Below are positions 15,069 through 16,889 of a stretch of DNA of 16,889 nt, in pieces. Numbering within the stretch: position 1 is the stretch's first letter; every line of letters begins with the position of its first letter. Position numbers and translations under genes: made by a program. The DNA lies in NCBI GenBank assembly GCA_903895515.1, contig CAITUB010000205.1, positions 1 through 16,889 of the forward strand, given 5' to 3'. The stretch comes from an uncultured Acidimicrobium sp. (lineage in GTDB: Bacteria; Actinomycetota; Acidimicrobiia; Acidimicrobiales; Ilumatobacteraceae). The notes below the pieces were generated by a model that did not search any database, was not told the DNA's origin, and saw nothing but the letters and a program-made list of their open reading frames with translations.

Positions 15069-15107
15069 ACGAGTAGGCAGTGGGTGAATTAAGTAAGCCC
15101 GCAGCCC

Positions 15108-15584
15108 TTAGGCGGTCAATGTGGCAAGTACTCGGAGGCGTAATTCAGGCCACGCGGCTTCGAGACCCTTGTGCAATTGAAACTGGCTGATTTCTTCAAT
15201 GAGTACCCACCGCAAGTCTTCAGATTCTGCGTTAGCCGCATGCGCCCCGGCATCGCTCGTGGTGTGGGCAATAACAGTGTCGTAACGCCACGGACCGTGA
15301 TCGTCGCTAAAAATATCCTTGACGGTGATATGGGAAGCGCTGATGCCGGCTTCTTCCTCGGCTTCGCGAGCTGCTGCACTCACCGAATCTTCGTGGCTAT
15401 CAAGTGCGCCTCCGGGAAGCGCCCAGGTTCCTCCGCCGTGTGTCCATGCTGCGCGCAATTGCAACAGCACGCGCGGCTCGTCTAAATCGCGTCGAACGAG
15501 AAGTAAACCAGCTGCTCCGTGAAGTCCCCAATGGCGGTGCCCACACGAGCACATCACCCATCCGTCGCCATCTCGAAACGCCAT
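15108..15584 (-). CDS. NUDIX hydrolase
   Basis: A 158-residue NUDIX protein with a perfect Nudix box at residues 59-81: Gly59, Glu65, Arg73-Glu74, Glu77-Glu78, Gly80, matching GX5EX7REUXEEXGU. The glutamates bind the metal that helps hydrolyse a nucleoside diphosphate linked to another group; candidates include oxidised or modified nucleotides, sugar nucleotides and CDP-alcohols. The N-terminal CSCGHRHWG (12-20) followed by GAAGLLL is a lead-in I associate with actinobacterial members; its two cysteines with nearby histidines could bind zinc. The gene starts 3 nt after the pcs stop codon, so it is very likely translated from the same mRNA. Substrate unknown. Confidence 0.9.
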   Translation of the reverse strand: MAFRDGDGWVMCSCGHRHWGLHGAAGLLLVRRDLDEPRVLLQLRAAWTHGGGTWALPGGALDSHEDSVSAAAREAEEEAGISASHITVKDIFSDDHGPWRYDTVIAHTTSDAGAHAANAESEDLRWVLIEEISQFQLHKGLEAAWPELRLRVLATLTA

Positions 15585-15587
15585 TAG

Positions 15588-16325
15588 TTAGAGCGTAGTT
15601 TGCTGTGCAGCGTCGCGCTTCGTTTCAAATTCGTGCATCGTCACCATGGTTCCGATGGTCAATGGGGCAACGAGAAGAAGCAATCGCTCAAGATTATTGA
15701 TTTGATCTGTATGGAATGACAGCACAATCAGCGAAGTCATCCACAGAATCGTGACGGCCACATTCACGTAGCGAAATCGTCCTACGCGAATGGTGTGCGG
15801 AAATTCAATGGTGCTCAATGTGAGGACCGAGAGTCCGATGCATACCAAAATGTTGAACTCTGGTCGTTCGCCGAGAATCCACAACGTTGGAATGACCAAG
15901 TTCCACGCAGCGGGGAATCCCTTGAACCAATGATCTTCGGTTTCCATATTTGTCTGGCTGAACCACAGCGCAGCCGATCCGAGGACTGCGGCAATGGTGA
16001 GTTGGCCAGTAATTCCATGATTCACCACATTGAATTCCCACATGAATGCACAAGGGACGAGAACACACGTGACGTAGTCAATGACGAGGTCAAGAATGTA
16101 TCCATCAAATCGTGGAAGTTCGGAATCAGTCATCCACCGGCGGGCAATTGGACCATCAATTCCATCAATAACTACAGCGAGCATCATCCAGATAATTGCT
16201 TTTGTTGGTTCGGAGTTCAGTACAGCAACAAGTGATGCCATGCCGGCAAGAATTCCTGTGACAGTAAGCGCATGAATGCTCAAATCGATGCGTGTCTCCG
16301 ACGCCTGTGTATCGCGTCGTTTCAT
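15588..16325 (-). CDS. pcs: phosphatidylcholine synthase (CDP-diacylglycerol-choline O-phosphatidyltransferase)
   Basis: A 245-residue integral membrane enzyme with about eight helices. It has the CDP-alcohol phosphatidyltransferase motif DG-x2-AR...G-x3-D-x3-D with Asp57-Gly58, Ala61-Arg62, Gly75, Asp79 and Asp83. The 12-residue gap between the arginine and Gly75, the doubled DGIDGPIAR (54-62), and the later stretch TEDHWFKGFPAAWNLV (from about 133) match bacterial Pcs enzymes such as that of Sinorhizobium rather than PgsA or PssA. Pcs condenses choline with CDP-diacylglycerol to make phosphatidylcholine in one step at the cytoplasmic membrane, so the cell must take up or form choline. It heads a minus-strand unit with the NUDIX and aminotransferase genes. 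The ATG has TACAAT 7 nt upstream and no Shine-Dalgarno site. Confidence 0.88.
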   Translation of the reverse strand: MKRRDTQASETRIDLSIHALTVTGILAGMASLVAVLNSEPTKAIIWMMLAVVIDGIDGPIARRWMTDSELPRFDGYILDLVIDYVTCVLVPCAFMWEFNVVNHGITGQLTIAAVLGSAALWFSQTNMETEDHWFKGFPAAWNLVIPTLWILGERPEFNILVCIGLSVLTLSTIEFPHTIRVGRFRYVNVAVTILWMTSLIVLSFHTDQINNLERLLLLVAPLTIGTMVTMHEFETKRDAAQQTTL

Positions 16326-16332
16326 TGATCTG

Positions 16333-16338
16333 ATTGTA
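16333..16338 (-). promoter_or_regulatory. putative -10 element for pcs
   Basis: TACAAT on the minus strand, close to the consensus TATAAT, ends 7 nt before the pcs ATG, as expected for a leaderless transcript. No convincing -35 is seen. The 27-nt gap (16326-16352) is shared with the divergent membrane-protein gene. Confidence 0.5.
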
Positions 16339-16352
16339 GTGTTCGCCTAGTC

Positions 16353-16742
16353 ATGACTCAGTCACATCGCAGGCGCCTGTTGTCACGACTGTGGTTGGTT
16401 GCAGTGTTGGCGTGGTCATGTGTGCGTATTGCCGCGGTTCATTTTTGGCTCAGCAATTACGGCCTCAATTCCGTTGTCTTTGCAGTGATCGAATTGTCAT
16501 CAGCTTCCATATACGGCACATGCTCTGCGCGTCTAGTGATTGCAATAATTGATCGTCAACACAAGTTGGCATTGAAGTGGGGCATGATTGCCGCTGCAAT
16601 GTATTTAGCGCCAGATGTATATGTGTTGTCTGCAGGCAACGCGTTGCCTGTAACTGCTTATGTGGCTATTGCTCTGCTGTTTGTGTTGACTCTTTTACAG
16701 CTCGCCTGGCAACTGCGCGGGCGGTTGCTTGCGCGGCAGTAA
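16353..16742 (+). CDS. small hypothetical membrane protein
   Basis: I do not recognise this 129-residue protein. It has an Arg-rich N-terminus, four likely transmembrane segments (about 13-33, 40-66, 74-93 and 96-122) and an Arg-rich C-terminus, giving both ends a cytoplasmic prediction. No catalytic motif is visible. It diverges from pcs with a 27-nt gap. A TAGTGT hexamer ends 10 nt before its ATG, a rather loose promoter candidate. The last 77 nt, which encode its fourth helix and tail, are antisense to the end of the HNH endonuclease gene. Its hydrophobic pattern is regular enough that I take it as a real gene. Confidence 0.65.
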   Translation: MTQSHRRRLLSRLWLVAVLAWSCVRIAAVHFWLSNYGLNSVVFAVIELSSASIYGTCSARLVIAIIDRQHKLALKWGMIAAAMYLAPDVYVLSAGNALPVTAYVAIALLFVLTLLQLAWQLRGRLLARQ

Positions 16743-16889
16743 TTTCTGCATGATGCGCGTGGCATAACACTTCCAGACCGCCTTCTCCCTGGGAGTTCGG
16801 TTTTGAGTGGTGTTGGCATCCGGGCCCGTACCCAATTCCATTTAACGGAAGAATGTGATTTACTTCGCAATCTCGGCGTTCAGCAGTAC
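16666..16889 (-). CDS. HNH endonuclease, C-terminal part (5' end beyond the window)
   Basis: Reading the minus strand from 16887 gives 73 open codons ending in a TAG at 16666-16668, with no start codon inside the window. The fragment has a metal-finger/HNH pattern: CEVNHILPL (fragment residues 7-15), GCQHH (23-27), LEVLCHAHH (38-46) and a following T-x2-Q. The first histidine of the fold is His11, and Cys7, Cys24, Cys42 and the nearby histidines could hold zinc. Such HNH proteins in Actinobacteria may be nucleases of mobile, restriction or unknown origin; the N-terminal part that would tell is missing. A final Ala/Arg-rich tail of about 25 residues is antisense to the neighbouring membrane-protein gene. 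Confidence 0.75.
   Translation of the reverse strand, partial: TAERRDCEVNHILPLNGIGYGPGCQHHSKPNSQGEGGLEVLCHAHHAEITAAQATARAVARRAVKESTQTAEQ

Noticed and set aside
15064..15078. 5-bp inverted repeat upstream of the aminotransferase as an operator
   Set aside because: Arms of 5 bp are expected by chance at this density; noted only because it overlaps the putative -10.
15585..15597. TACGCT (15592-15597, minus strand) 7 nt before the NUDIX start as a promoter
   Set aside because: It fits the leaderless pattern, but lies in the last codons of pcs, and the 3-nt gap makes co-translation from the pcs transcript the simpler reading.
16658..16870. Minus-strand open frame of 70 codons with an ATG at the right edge
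   Set aside because: It is the wrong frame of the HNH gene; the shifted frame starting at 16887 carries the Cys/His motifs.
1..16889. CRISPR arrays, tRNA or rRNA genes, insertion sequences, attachment sites
   Set aside because: No regularly spaced repeats, cloverleaf-like sequences, transposase motifs or long terminal repeats were found on reading; the coding density leaves no room for them.

Overview
The window reads as a compact chromosomal segment of a mid-GC actinobacterium. My best guess is class Acidimicrobiia (freshwater or marine Ilumatobacter-like lineages). The reasons are the actinobacterial-type PcrA helicase followed by a stand-alone cobalamin-binding mutase subunit and sucC-sucD, and the frequent lack of Shine-Dalgarno sites with TANNNT hexamers 6-8 nt before start codons, which fits leaderless transcription. 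The taxonomic call is an inference from gene order and protein style; no rRNA or marker tree is available here. No rRNA, tRNA, CRISPR array, insertion sequence or prophage was seen, and no gene-free stretch exceeds 100 bases.

Layout, left to right. A minus-strand yaaA (23-778) diverges, with a 15-nt gap, from a cytochrome P450 (794-2011), which is followed 3 nt later by the pcrA helicase (2015-4237). A small minus-strand membrane-anchored protein (4243-4737) converges on pcrA. Next comes a plus-strand central-carbon block: B12-binding acyl-CoA mutase subunit (4835-5239), sucC (5254-6399), sucD (6409-7308), a membrane acyltransferase with an SGNH tail (7309-9207) and mdh (9218-10204). Converging on it is a minus-strand pair: DUF2157-like membrane protein (10855-11763) then an exported M23-type peptidase (10201-10845). 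Divergent from these is a plus-strand pair joined by an ATGA overlap: nucleoside hydrolase (11797-12726) and class 3 (Rhizobium etli type) asparaginase (12723-13694). A minus-strand run follows: phosphatidylcholine synthase pcs (15588-16325), NUDIX hydrolase (15108-15584), class III aminotransferase (13706-15055). The right edge holds a small plus-strand membrane protein (16353-16742), overlapped tail to tail by the 3' end of an HNH endonuclease gene that runs off the window.

How the genes fit together. The B12 subunit, SucCD and Mdh form a logical path: acyl-CoA carbon skeleton rearrangement, succinyl-CoA to succinate with ATP formation, and later malate to oxaloacetate. The nucleoside hydrolase and asparaginase suggest scavenging of nucleosides and amide nitrogen; the aminotransferase adds another amino-group reaction. 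pcs implies phosphatidylcholine made directly from choline, which is uncommon in Actinobacteria.

Most of the window is housekeeping and I do not see a convincing new defence or mobile system. The points most worth a second look are the superimposed signals in the 15-nt yaaA/P450 gap, hairpins built into the 3' ends of coding regions at gene junctions, the acyltransferase inserted in a TCA operon, pcs in this background, and the antisense-overlapping HNH/membrane protein pair at the right edge.
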